Made by a program: the position numbers and the translations under genes
Shown: piece after piece, positions 1 to 6,302 of the stretch
Position numbering within the stretch: position 1 is the stretch's first letter
How the letters are laid out: each line of letters opens with the position of its first letter
The notes under the pieces: model-generated
Seen by the model: the letters and a program-made list of their open reading frames with translations, nothing else
What the model was told of the DNA's origin: nothing
Database searches by the model: none
Assembly: GCA_026125925.1 (NCBI GenBank)
Contig: JAHCKF010000208.1
Location: 1 to 6,573, forward strand
DNA from: Pseudolabrys sp.
GTDB taxonomy: Bacteria; Pseudomonadota; Alphaproteobacteria; Rhizobiales; Xanthobacteraceae
Length of the DNA stretch: 6,573 nucleotides
Reading direction: 5' to 3'

Positions 1-243
1 GCGCGCCAGCGCGAAATGAATGATGCCGGCGACGATCAGCAGAGCGACAGCGCGATTATCGAACGAGCCGAGCGCGGAAAACGCCTCGAACGGAAACATG
101 ACCACGACGAACACCGGCAGGCCGATGACCAGACTGATCGCCACCGCCTGCAGCACCGTGCCGGTGAGCACGCCGCGGCGCACGGTGGCGTTGGCGTAGG
201 CAAAGGTGACCGCGGAGAGAAAGGAGAGAAGGCCGCCTAACAT
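1..243 (-). CDS. EamA/DMT-family transporter, N-terminal part (runs off window)
   Basis: Translating the minus strand from the ATG at 243-241 gives 81 residues with no stop before the window edge. The product is strongly hydrophobic: MLGGLLSFLSAVTFAYANAT (1-20), a short Arg-Arg-Gly positive loop (VRRGV, 22-26), then TVLQAVAISLVIGLPVFVVV (30-49), and a third segment ALLIVAGIIHFALAR (67-81). This pattern of a first helix, an RRG loop, a long second helix with GLPV, and a third helix ending in HFALAR matches the start of EamA (drug/metabolite transporter superfamily) permeases, which usually have ten helices and export or import small metabolites across the inner membrane. An in-frame TAA at 261-259 means the ATG at 243 is the first possible ATG. 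Its ribosome binding site is weak (AAGG about 13 bases upstream). The substrate cannot be told. It follows hyuB by 184 bp, so co-transcription with that operon is uncertain. Confidence 0.72.
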   Translation of the reverse strand, partial: MLGGLLSFLSAVTFAYANATVRRGVLTGTVLQAVAISLVIGLPVFVVVMFPFEAFSALGSFDNRAVALLIVAGIIHFALAR

Positions 244-260
244 GGGACAAGCTCGGCCTT

Positions 261-402
261 ACCTCTCCCATAGGGAGAGGTCGACGCACGAAGTGCGTCG
301 GGTGAGGGGTTACTGCCTCTCGGATTCACGAACCCCCTCACCCCAACCCTCTCCCCCATAGCTCGCCGGACGGCGAGCGTTCGCTCGCCTATGGGGAGAG
401 GG
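261..402. repeat. Composite intergenic palindromic repeat with three hairpins
   Basis: The region between hyuB and the EamA-type gene is almost wholly palindromic. Hairpin 1 (261-281) has a perfect 9-bp stem ACCTCTCCC/GGGAGAGGT with loop ATA. Hairpin 2 (282-300) has a perfect 8-bp stem CGACGCAC/GTGCGTCG with loop GAA. GGTGAGGGGTT (301-311) pairs with AACCCCCTCACC (331-342) with one extra C. Hairpin 3 (347-402) has outer arms CCCTCTCCCCCATAG (347-361) and CTATGGGGAGAGGG (389-402), again with one extra C on the left. Its core holds competing inner stems around GGCGAG/CTCGCC. The CCTCTCCC/GGGAGAGG arms also occur in both hairpins 1 and 3. Such elements are widespread between genes in Hyphomicrobiales (family knowledge). 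Being non-coding and multi-copy is inferred, since only one copy is in the window. Confidence 0.75.
347..402 (-). terminator. Possible 3'-end hairpin of the hyu operon transcript
   Basis: The largest stem of the intergenic repeat begins 26 bp after the hyuB stop codon. Transcribed from the minus strand it would form a 14-bp GC-rich outer stem (GGGAGAGG side at 402-389, CCTCTCCC side at 361-347) with one bulged base and a structured core. It could stop transcription or protect the 3' end of the mRNA. No run of T follows it on the minus strand, so it is not a textbook intrinsic terminator. The role is inferred from position and fold only. Confidence 0.3.
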
Positions 403-427
403 AGCATGCTTGCGTATGCCGCATCGT

Positions 428-2335
428 TTACGAACAGCACCGGCAGTTCATCGCAAAGACCATACGCTCTTCTTCCGTGAGCTTCTCGGGGATTTCGTTG
501 CGTTGCGGCTGCTCGAACGTCATCTGCGCCGGGAACACCGGCGTCGGCGCGATCGGTTCGTCGATCGGCAAGCCCTCCTTCTTCATTTCGTCGCGGCGTT
601 TCGCAGTGGCTTTGGCGTCGATCGCGCCGTCCTTGGTGAAGACGACGCCGTAGTTCGTCTCGGCCTGTTCGCGCGTGACATAGCCGCAGCGCACGTCGCG
701 TTCGACGCTGGCGATGTCACGCTCCAGCGGCGAGCCGTAGCCGCCGCCGCCGCCGGACCGTAGGATATAGGCATCTCCGGCCTTGAGCACCTGATTGAAG
801 GCCTTGCCGTTCGGAAACAGGGTTTCTTCGCTGGCGCCGCCGCGATGAATGGCGACCGAATTGCCGAAACCGGACAAGCCCTCGAACAGGCCCCATGGCT
901 TGCACTTCACGCGGTCCATCTGCGAGGAGAAATTGATCTGATTGATCGCCTGCATCACTTGCTCGGTGCCGAGGCCACCGCGGAACCGGCCGGCGCCGCC
1001 GGAATCCGGCCGCAGGCAATAACGCTCGACCAGCAACGGATACTTGGCCTCGACCTGCTCGGACGGACCGTTATGGGTATCACCGTCGTTCATGGCGATG
1101 GTCGCACTCATGCCATCGCTATTGTGCTTGGCGCCCCAGCCGCCGCCGATCAGACCGCCGAGATAGATGTAGAACGAGTTGTCCGAGGCCTTGCGGCCGT
1201 TGACGCGGCCGACGACGAGGTCCGCGTGGTGCCCGGCGGCGACCTGGTCCGGCATGGCGGGCGCTACCGCCTTGAAAATCGTGTCCACCACGGTCATCGG
1301 ATAGGTCATCCACATGCGCATCGCGGCCGGCTTCACCGCCGAAACGACGCTGCCCGCCGGCAGGATGATGTCGAGCGCCCGGAACTGGCCCTCGTTGATC
1401 GGCATATCGAGCGGCGACGTCAGGCATTTGAACGCCACCTGACAGCAGGACATGCCCGCCGTGGCGCCGGAATTGTAGAAGCCGCCGACCTGCTTGGACA
1501 CTTCCGAAAGGTCGACCGACATGCGGTCACCCTTTAACTCGACCTTGACACGGATCGGCACGCGCACGCCGACCGAGATGCCGTCGTCGTCCATGAACGA
1601 CTCGGCCTCGTAGACGCCGTCCGGCATCGCCGCGACGCGCTCGCGCGCGAGGCGCTCGCTCTGGTCCATGATGGCGTCGATCGCGCCGAGCACGTCATCA
1701 CGGCCGTACTTGCGCAGCAGCTCGAGGAAGCGCTTCTCGCCGGTCTTGACCGCGGCGACCTGGGCGCGGAAGTCGCCCATGGCCCGGTCGGAAAGACGCA
1801 CATTGGTCTTGATGATCGAGACCAGTTCTTCGCTGATCACTCCCTTCCGGTAGATCTTCACGATCGGCATCTGCAGGCCTTCGGAATAGATATCCGTGGT
1901 CGAGCCCGACAAGGTGCCGCCGACATCCGGCCAGTGCGCCATGCAGCAGGAGAATCCGACCAGGTCGCCGTCGTGGAAGATCGGCACCGTGAAGGTCATG
2001 TGGTTGAGATGCGAGCCGGTAATGTAGGCGTCGTTCGTGAGCAGGATGTCGCCCGGATCGATGTCGCCCTTGAAGTGCGCGATCTTAGCTTTCACCGTCT
2101 CGCTCATGCCGCGGATGAACATCGGCAGACCGAGGCCGATCGACACCGTATTGCCCTCGGCGTCGAACAGGCCGACGGTGAAGTCGAGCGCCTCGTAGAT
2201 GATCATGTTGTAGGCGGTACGCATCAGGTTGGTCTTCATCTCCTCGGTGGCAGCGATGAGACCGTTGCGAACGATTTCGGTGATGACCGGATCGACGGCC
2301 GTACGGGCCTCGCCCTTCTTCGTGATGGCGTCCAT
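428..2335 (-). CDS. hyuB: HyuB: hydantoinase B/oxoprolinase family subunit
   Basis: 635 residues, ATG start. It belongs to the HyuB family, the partner of HyuA in ATP-dependent hydrolysis of lactam or hydantoin rings (N-methylhydantoinase, 5-oxoprolinase, caprolactamase) and in the related acetophenone/acetone carboxylases; acts in the cytoplasm. Family marks seen: the N-terminal DPVITEIVRNGLIAATEEM (15-33); NDAY...GSHLNH (101-112) and AHWPDVGG (133-140), the His/Asp region thought to hold the metal; FNSG-like GGFYNSGATAG (284-294); GRFRGGLGTE (449-458); and RSGGGGGYGSPLERD (526-540) near the usual end. A tail of about 60 residues (575-635) follows, charged and proline-rich, ending in Cys-Arg-Cys-Cys-Ser. 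The start lies 2 bp after the hyuA stop and is preceded by GGAAGGG with 7-base spacing, so the two subunits are probably made together. No carboxylase gamma subunit is seen, which argues mildly against an acetone carboxylase role. The exact substrate is unknown. Confidence 0.93.
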   Translation of the reverse strand: MDAITKKGEARTAVDPVITEIVRNGLIAATEEMKTNLMRTAYNMIIYEALDFTVGLFDAEGNTVSIGLGLPMFIRGMSETVKAKIAHFKGDIDPGDILLTNDAYITGSHLNHMTFTVPIFHDGDLVGFSCCMAHWPDVGGTLSGSTTDIYSEGLQMPIVKIYRKGVISEELVSIIKTNVRLSDRAMGDFRAQVAAVKTGEKRFLELLRKYGRDDVLGAIDAIMDQSERLARERVAAMPDGVYEAESFMDDDGISVGVRVPIRVKVELKGDRMSVDLSEVSKQVGGFYNSGATAGMSCCQVAFKCLTSPLDMPINEGQFRALDIILPAGSVVSAVKPAAMRMWMTYPMTVVDTIFKAVAPAMPDQVAAGHHADLVVGRVNGRKASDNSFYIYLGGLIGGGWGAKHNSDGMSATIAMNDGDTHNGPSEQVEAKYPLLVERYCLRPDSGGAGRFRGGLGTEQVMQAINQINFSSQMDRVKCKPWGLFEGLSGFGNSVAIHRGGASEETLFPNGKAFNQVLKAGDAYILRSGGGGGYGSPLERDIASVERDVRCGYVTREQAETNYGVVFTKDGAIDAKATAKRRDEMKKEGLPIDEPIAPTPVFPAQMTFEQPQRNEIPEKLTEEERMVFAMNCRCCS

Positions 2336-2349
2336 GATCAGGCCCTTCC
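2333..2349 (-). promoter_or_regulatory. Ribosome binding site and coupled hyuA-hyuB junction
   Basis: GGAAGGG (2349-2343) lies inside the last codons of hyuA, 7 bases before the hyuB ATG (2335-2333). The hyuA TGA (2340-2338) is separated from that ATG by only two bases. A ribosome ending hyuA could restart directly on hyuB, which suits a fixed subunit ratio. Confidence 0.7.
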
Positions 2350-4413
2350 GATTTCGATATGCAGATTGCCGAAGGCGTCGACTTCGACCTTGTCCTGCGG
2401 AAACACGACGGTGGTCGAGGCGTGCTCCTCGATCAGCGCCGGGCCGTCGATGCGGTTACCGGCGACGAGTTTGGTGCGCTCAAAGGTCGGCGTGTCGACC
2501 ATGCCGACTCCCGAGAAGTAAACCTGCCGGTTCCCGGCGAAGGCCGCGTTTGGCGCGACGCCGCCCTGATCGAGCCGCTGGCGCTCCGGCTTCTTCATCC
2601 GGCCGACGGTCGCCGAGCGCAGCGAGACGATCTCGGCCTTCTCGTCGGCGTTGTGATAGCCGTATCGTGTCTCGTGCACGGCATCGAACAGCTTCTTGAT
2701 GCCGTCGCGATCCTGCTTCTCGAAGAGCTCCATTGGGATATCGACGGTGACCGCGTGCTCCTGGCCGACATAGCGCATGTCGGCGCCGCGCAACGACACT
2801 GTATCGACGGTCATATGGCGGCCGCGCTCGAGATCTTCTGCACCGGCCTTTTCCATCGCCCGGTACAGCGCCTCCATCTCGTCGAACGACACATCGGCGA
2901 ACGGCTTGAACCAGGTGTTGACGAGATCGCGGCGCAAATCGGCGAACAGCATGCCGTAGGCCGAGAAGTGTCCCGGCGCGAACGGGATGATGAGTTTGCC
3001 GATGCGCAGCTCGCGCGCGATCATCGCGGCGTGCAGCGGGCCGGCACCGCCATAGGCGACCATGGCGAAGTCGGCAGCATCAAGGCCCCGCTCTGTCGTC
3101 ACCCAGCGCACCATATGCGCCATCTTGGTGACGGCGACGCGCAGGATACCGTCGGCGGCTTGCAGCGTGCCGAGGTCGAGTGCCTTGCCGATCCTCTGTT
3201 CGATGGCTTTGGTGGCGCCGGCGAGATCGAGCTTCATCTCACCGCCAAGAAAGCGATCCGGTGCCAGACGCCCGAGCACAAGATTGCAGTCGGTCACGGT
3301 CGGTTCAAGGCCGCCGAGGCCGTAGCAAACTGGGCCCGGCGACGAGCCGGCGCTCTCCGGGCCGACGCGAAGGGCGCCCGCCTCGATGCGCGCGATCGAG
3401 CCGCCGCCGGTGCCGACCTCCTGAATGTCGATCATCGGGATCTGCAAAGGCAAGCCGGAGGCGTAGCCACCCACAATTTGTCCGCCGGTCATGAGCACGT
3501 CGCCCTGATAGATGACGCCGGCCTTGGCGGTGGTGCCGCCCATGTCGAAGGCGATGGCGTTCTTCAGGCCGAGCTGGTCGCACAGCACCTTGGAGCCGAT
3601 GACCCCGGCCGCCGGTCCCGACTCCAGCATGCGGATGCAGGACTGCTGCGCCTCTTCAATGTCGAACAAACCGCCGGTCGATTGCACGACCAGGAACGTA
3701 CCGGTGAAGCCGGTCTCGGTGAGGTGCTCGTCCATCTCGCCGAGATAGCGGCGCACGCGCGGGCCGACATAAGCGTTGGCCGCCGTGGTCGAGGTGCGCT
3801 CGAATTCGCGATATTCCTGCGACAGTTCGTGCGAGGCCGTAACGAACAGGTCTGGAAACGCCTTCTCGACGATTTCCTTGGCGCGCTTTTCATGCGCCGG
3901 GTTGCGATAGGAGTGCAGGAACAGGATGGCGACCGCCTTGACGCCCTTCTTCACCGCCTCGGCCACCGTGTCGAGCACCTGTTGCTCGTCAAGCGGAATG
4001 AGCACGCGCCCTTGAGCATCGCAGCGCTCGCGGATATCGAAGCGCAAGTCGCGGTCGATCAGCGGCTTGTGCTTCTGGAAGAACAGATTGTAGGCCTCGG
4101 GCCGGTTGACGCGGCCGATCTCGTAGATGTCGCGGAAGCCCTGCGTCGTCAGCAGCGCGCATGGCGCGCCGGTGCGCTCGAGGATCGTATTGATCGCCAC
4201 CGTGGTGCCGTGCAGGAACAATTGCGCCTGCGGGAACGACGCGCCGGCCTTGTCGACGCCGGTCTCGATGCCAGTGACGAGACGCTGATGCGTGGTCAGC
4301 GTCTTGCCGAGCATCAGCTTGCCGGTCGGCTCGTCGAAGGCCGCGACGTCGGTGAAGGTCCCGCCAACGTCGGCGGACAATCGCAAACGGTTTTGAACTA
4401 ACTTCGCATCCAC
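2338..4413 (-). CDS. hyuA: HyuA: hydantoinase A/oxoprolinase family, ATP-binding subunit
   Basis: 691 residues, the normal size for HyuA. In this family the subunit has an actin/hexokinase-like ATPase fold and phosphorylates the substrate carbonyl oxygen so that the ring (or a carboxylation reaction) can proceed with HyuB; cytoplasmic. Visible marks: the first phosphate loop SADVGGTFTD (13-22); HGTTVAINTILER (68-80); hydantoinase/oxoprolinase N-terminal domain to about residue 185; ERTSTTAANAYVGP (205-218); ESGPAAGVIGS (264-274); the second ATP loop FDMGGTTAK (289-297); IQEVGTGGGSIA (330-341); VTDCNLVLGRL (373-383); YGGAGPLHA (454-462); and a C-terminal domain with the GPALIEEHASTTVVFP stretch (657-672). 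The start is GTG, chosen because GGAGT sits 7 bases upstream and the family core begins just after. It starts 18 bp after the DUF1445 gene. The loop DMGGTTAK differs from the DMGGTSTD typical of classic 5-oxoprolinase, so the substrate may be another lactam, hydantoin or ketone. Confidence 0.95.
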   Translation of the reverse strand: MDAKLVQNRLRLSADVGGTFTDVAAFDEPTGKLMLGKTLTTHQRLVTGIETGVDKAGASFPQAQLFLHGTTVAINTILERTGAPCALLTTQGFRDIYEIGRVNRPEAYNLFFQKHKPLIDRDLRFDIRERCDAQGRVLIPLDEQQVLDTVAEAVKKGVKAVAILFLHSYRNPAHEKRAKEIVEKAFPDLFVTASHELSQEYREFERTSTTAANAYVGPRVRRYLGEMDEHLTETGFTGTFLVVQSTGGLFDIEEAQQSCIRMLESGPAAGVIGSKVLCDQLGLKNAIAFDMGGTTAKAGVIYQGDVLMTGGQIVGGYASGLPLQIPMIDIQEVGTGGGSIARIEAGALRVGPESAGSSPGPVCYGLGGLEPTVTDCNLVLGRLAPDRFLGGEMKLDLAGATKAIEQRIGKALDLGTLQAADGILRVAVTKMAHMVRWVTTERGLDAADFAMVAYGGAGPLHAAMIARELRIGKLIIPFAPGHFSAYGMLFADLRRDLVNTWFKPFADVSFDEMEALYRAMEKAGAEDLERGRHMTVDTVSLRGADMRYVGQEHAVTVDIPMELFEKQDRDGIKKLFDAVHETRYGYHNADEKAEIVSLRSATVGRMKKPERQRLDQGGVAPNAAFAGNRQVYFSGVGMVDTPTFERTKLVAGNRIDGPALIEEHASTTVVFPQDKVEVDAFGNLHIEIGRA

Positions 4414-4431
4414 TGTCGCAACTCCACTCGC

Positions 4432-5208
4432 TTAAGGCGTCATCAGGCTTTCCGCCCGAAGATCGGTGATGAAACTGTGCGCGGCGGCATGCACGATGAA
4501 GAGCGGCAGCTTCGCCGCCTCCGCCGCCGATTGCGGCGTCACGCCGCAAGCCCAGAACAGCGCGGTCTTGTCCTTCGGCATCGCACCGACCGGGCCGCCG
4601 AACACTGGATTGGCGATATTGGCGCCGATGCCGCCCGGATCACCAATATGGATCGGCGCGCCATGATTGAACGGGAAGCGCGCCGACACCTGCGTCGCGA
4701 CGATGGCCTGCTGCGGCGTCAGCCAGCGCATGGTGACGAACAAGTCGCCCTTGAAGGGCCCGGCCGGCTCGGTCGGCGTATCAGTGCGCAGCACCCAGCG
4801 GTCCTTGTCCGTGGGCACGCCGGCACGCTCGAAAGCATCGTCGAAGGTGATGCCGGAGCCGATCAGGAACGACACCAGATCGTCCCGCCACAGGTCCGTG
4901 ATGTCGCTGCGGTCGTCCTGACGCTCGCCGTCGATGAAGACAGTGTATTTCGCGAGATCGGTTCGCAGATCCGCCGTCGGCGCCAGCTTGCGCGGCACCG
5001 GATCGCCGGCGTCGAGCACTTCAAGCACAGGACAGGCGCGCTGGTTGCGCTGGCAATACAGCATGAAGTCGAAGGCATAGGCCTTCGGCATGATGGCGAG
5101 GTTGCATTGCACGAAGCCATGCGCCAGGCCGCGGCTCGAACCGGTATGGCGGCCGGCGCGAATATCGGCGCGCACGCGTTGGCTTTCGAGGAGAGCATCG
5201 GTCTTCAC
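4432..5208 (-). CDS. DUF1445/UPF0317 family protein (D-glutamate cyclase or putative hydro-lyase family)
   Basis: 258 residues, about the usual family length (near 265). Family stretches are clear: RADIRAGRHTGSSRGLAHG (13-31) then FVQCNLAIMP (32-41); LYCQRNQRACPVLEV (50-64); LRTDLAKYTVF (81-91); DITDLWRDDLVSFLIG (102-117); PAGPFKGDLFVTMR (148-161); the most conserved block FPFNHGAPIHIGDPGGIG (178-195); FWACGVTPQ (218-226); and a closing His-rich AAAHSFITDL (241-250). Bacterial members are annotated as putative hydro-lyases; the mammalian member DGLUCY turns D-glutamate into 5-oxo-D-proline. This copy departs from the common pattern at 117-126, where GSGITFDDAF replaces the usual GCSFSFEEAL, so it probably represents a side branch with its own substrate. 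Start codon is GTG, overlapping the TGA of the upstream gene by 4 bp (GTGA). Lying directly before hyuA, it may supply a cyclic amide to HyuA/HyuB or act on the same substrate; this is inference. Confidence 0.88.
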   Translation of the reverse strand: MKTDALLESQRVRADIRAGRHTGSSRGLAHGFVQCNLAIMPKAYAFDFMLYCQRNQRACPVLEVLDAGDPVPRKLAPTADLRTDLAKYTVFIDGERQDDRSDITDLWRDDLVSFLIGSGITFDDAFERAGVPTDKDRWVLRTDTPTEPAGPFKGDLFVTMRWLTPQQAIVATQVSARFPFNHGAPIHIGDPGGIGANIANPVFGGPVGAMPKDKTALFWACGVTPQSAAEAAKLPLFIVHAAAHSFITDLRAESLMTP

Positions 5209-5220
5209 GCCGCACCTCCC
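5205..5220 (-). promoter_or_regulatory. Strong ribosome binding site fixing a GTG start, with GTGA overlap
   Basis: GGGAGGT (5220-5214) lies 5 bases before the GTG (5208-5206) of the DUF1445 gene, inside the end of the upstream coding region. The GTG overlaps the upstream TGA (5207-5205). This near-perfect Shine-Dalgarno sequence decides the GTG start and points to stop-restart coupling. Confidence 0.75.
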
Positions 5221-6290
5221 TCGAGTTCGACTTCGTAGAGCTGCGCGAAACCGGTCTTGTCGGAGGTGAAGACGACCCGCGAGCCGTCCGGCGAGAAGCG
5301 CGGATGCGGATGGGTGTGTTGCCGCGCTTCGACGGCGACCGGTCCGTCATTATAGGGAAACGGATGCGCCCAGTGCGCGCCCTCGGAGGTCGCCTCGCTG
5401 GAGCAGAGAAATTCCGCTTCGCCGCCGAGCGGAAGAATGTGCAGGCCCTTGTCGGGGAAATTGGTGTCGCAGACGAAGCGCGTACCCGATGCATCCGGCG
5501 CGGCATGCCAAGCGGGGAAGCGATTAAGCCACGACGCTTCGCCGGTGGTCATGTCGATCAGCCGCATGCCGCGCGGCCAGTCGATGAAGGCGACGGCCCT
5601 CCTGCCCGGCAGCCAGACTTCGTGGGTCACCCACTGCATCTTGTCTTCGCGCTCGTAGACGCGCTTGTTGACGCCGTCGCGCGTCACGGTCCAGACGCGA
5701 TCGGTCAGCGGGCCGGCATAAAGTATGAGGTTATCGTCGTCCGGACAGAATTGCGGATGACCGATGGTATCGCGCTCGAGAATGACGCGGCTTGTGCCGG
5801 CTTCGGTATCGATCAGCACGAAGCGCGATACTTTTCCCGACTTCACCGGGATCGCCCACCAGCGGCCGTCGGCGGACAACGCGGTGGTGCCCATGGCGGC
5901 GCCGACCATCCCCTTCTCGCGCATCTCGACAGCGCCGAAGTCAGCGAGTTGCGTCTCGCTGAAATCGTTGAGGTCTGCGCGGCAGGCACCGGTGCCGGCG
6001 ACGAAATAGACGGAGCGCCCGTCCGGCGATGGATAGACCGACCACTCGGCGAGATCGTCGCGGTCGGTAACCTGCACGATCTCGCCCGCGGCGCGATCCT
6101 CGAAATAGATCTGCGGCCTGCCGGTGCGGTGCGAGACGAAGAACAGCTTCGTGCCCGCCCGGTCATAGGCCGGCACAAAGAAAAACGGATGATGATGAAT
6201 GCTCGGGTGATCGGTCACCTGACGCACTTTCCGTTTGGAGCGCGCATCGACGGCGACGCGCGCCCCTGCTCTCTCGCGGCTTCCCTTCAA
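5205..6290 (-). CDS. Oligogalacturonate lyase (PL22)-like beta-propeller protein
   Basis: 361 residues without a signal peptide, so likely cytoplasmic. It is built of WD40-like/PD40 propeller repeats: PSPDGRSVYF (87-96), ALSADGRWWA (137-146), FCPDDDNLIL (181-190), HAAPDASGTRFV (262-273) and RFSPDGSRVVF (331-341). Near the end, RQHTHPHPRFSPDG (323-336) carries Gln324, His327 and His329, the same QxxHxH spacing that binds manganese in oligogalacturonate lyase Ogl. His262 sits about 65 residues before, where Ogl has its remaining metal His. QWVTHEVWLPG (219-229) and GHPQFCPDD (177-185) also recall Ogl. E. coli-type Ogl (about 388 residues) cleaves short unsaturated or saturated galacturonides in pectin breakdown. 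Here there are no pectin genes alongside, so the true substrate may be another uronate-like or acidic compound. Start is TTG, the only start candidate after the upstream in-frame stop that keeps the whole first propeller strand (KVRQVTDHPSIHHHPFFF). It is the second gene of the operon, right after a transporter permease. Confidence 0.82.
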   Translation of the reverse strand: MKGSRERAGARVAVDARSKRKVRQVTDHPSIHHHPFFFVPAYDRAGTKLFFVSHRTGRPQIYFEDRAAGEIVQVTDRDDLAEWSVYPSPDGRSVYFVAGTGACRADLNDFSETQLADFGAVEMREKGMVGAAMGTTALSADGRWWAIPVKSGKVSRFVLIDTEAGTSRVILERDTIGHPQFCPDDDNLILYAGPLTDRVWTVTRDGVNKRVYEREDKMQWVTHEVWLPGRRAVAFIDWPRGMRLIDMTTGEASWLNRFPAWHAAPDASGTRFVCDTNFPDKGLHILPLGGEAEFLCSSEATSEGAHWAHPFPYNDGPVAVEARQHTHPHPRFSPDGSRVVFTSDKTGFAQLYEVELEGGAA

Positions 6291-6302
6291 CGATCAGCCC
6301 TC
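6288..6302 (-). promoter_or_regulatory. Ribosome binding site supporting a TTG start
   Basis: GAGGG (6302-6298) lies 7 bases before TTG (6290-6288), inside the last codons of the permease gene. No ATG or GTG is available in this frame between the upstream stop (6296-6294) and residue 22, where a GTG has no good ribosome binding site. This makes TTG the best start for the propeller protein. Confidence 0.6.

Noticed and set aside
16..240. A 74-residue plus-strand open frame at the left edge
   Set aside because: The product is very hydrophilic and low in complexity; the opposite strand encodes a coherent multi-span membrane protein over the same bases.
56..289. A 77-residue minus-strand open frame at the left edge
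   Set aside because: It is in a different frame from the membrane protein at 1-243, is Arg/His-rich without pattern, and begins inside the repeat.
237..440. A 67-residue minus-strand open frame between hyuB and the transporter gene
   Set aside because: It is a translation of the palindromic repeat (PLPIGER, RVGVRGF, TSPYGRG-like words), a known source of false small genes in these bacteria. It also overlaps the end of hyuB.
845..1537. A 230-codon plus-strand open frame opposite hyuB
   Set aside because: It is codon-aligned with hyuB and explained the same way; its product is rich in Arg, His, Asp and Ala with no domain pattern.
2359..4401. A 680-codon open frame on the plus strand opposite hyuA
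   Set aside because: It is codon-aligned with hyuA, so stops appear only where the sense strand uses TTA, CTA or TCA, which are rare in this GC-rich genome. It ends exactly opposite a TTA (Leu5 of HyuA). Its protein has no recognisable family pattern, while hyuA is a clear family member.
428..4413. Acetone or acetophenone carboxylase as the role of HyuA/HyuB
   Set aside because: These belong to the same superfamily, but no gamma or accessory subunit is present in the window and the neighbours do not fit ketone breakdown. It is not excluded, only not preferred.
4477..5238. A 253-codon plus-strand open frame opposite the DUF1445 gene
   Set aside because: It is codon-aligned with a well-supported gene, with shadow-like composition and no family features.
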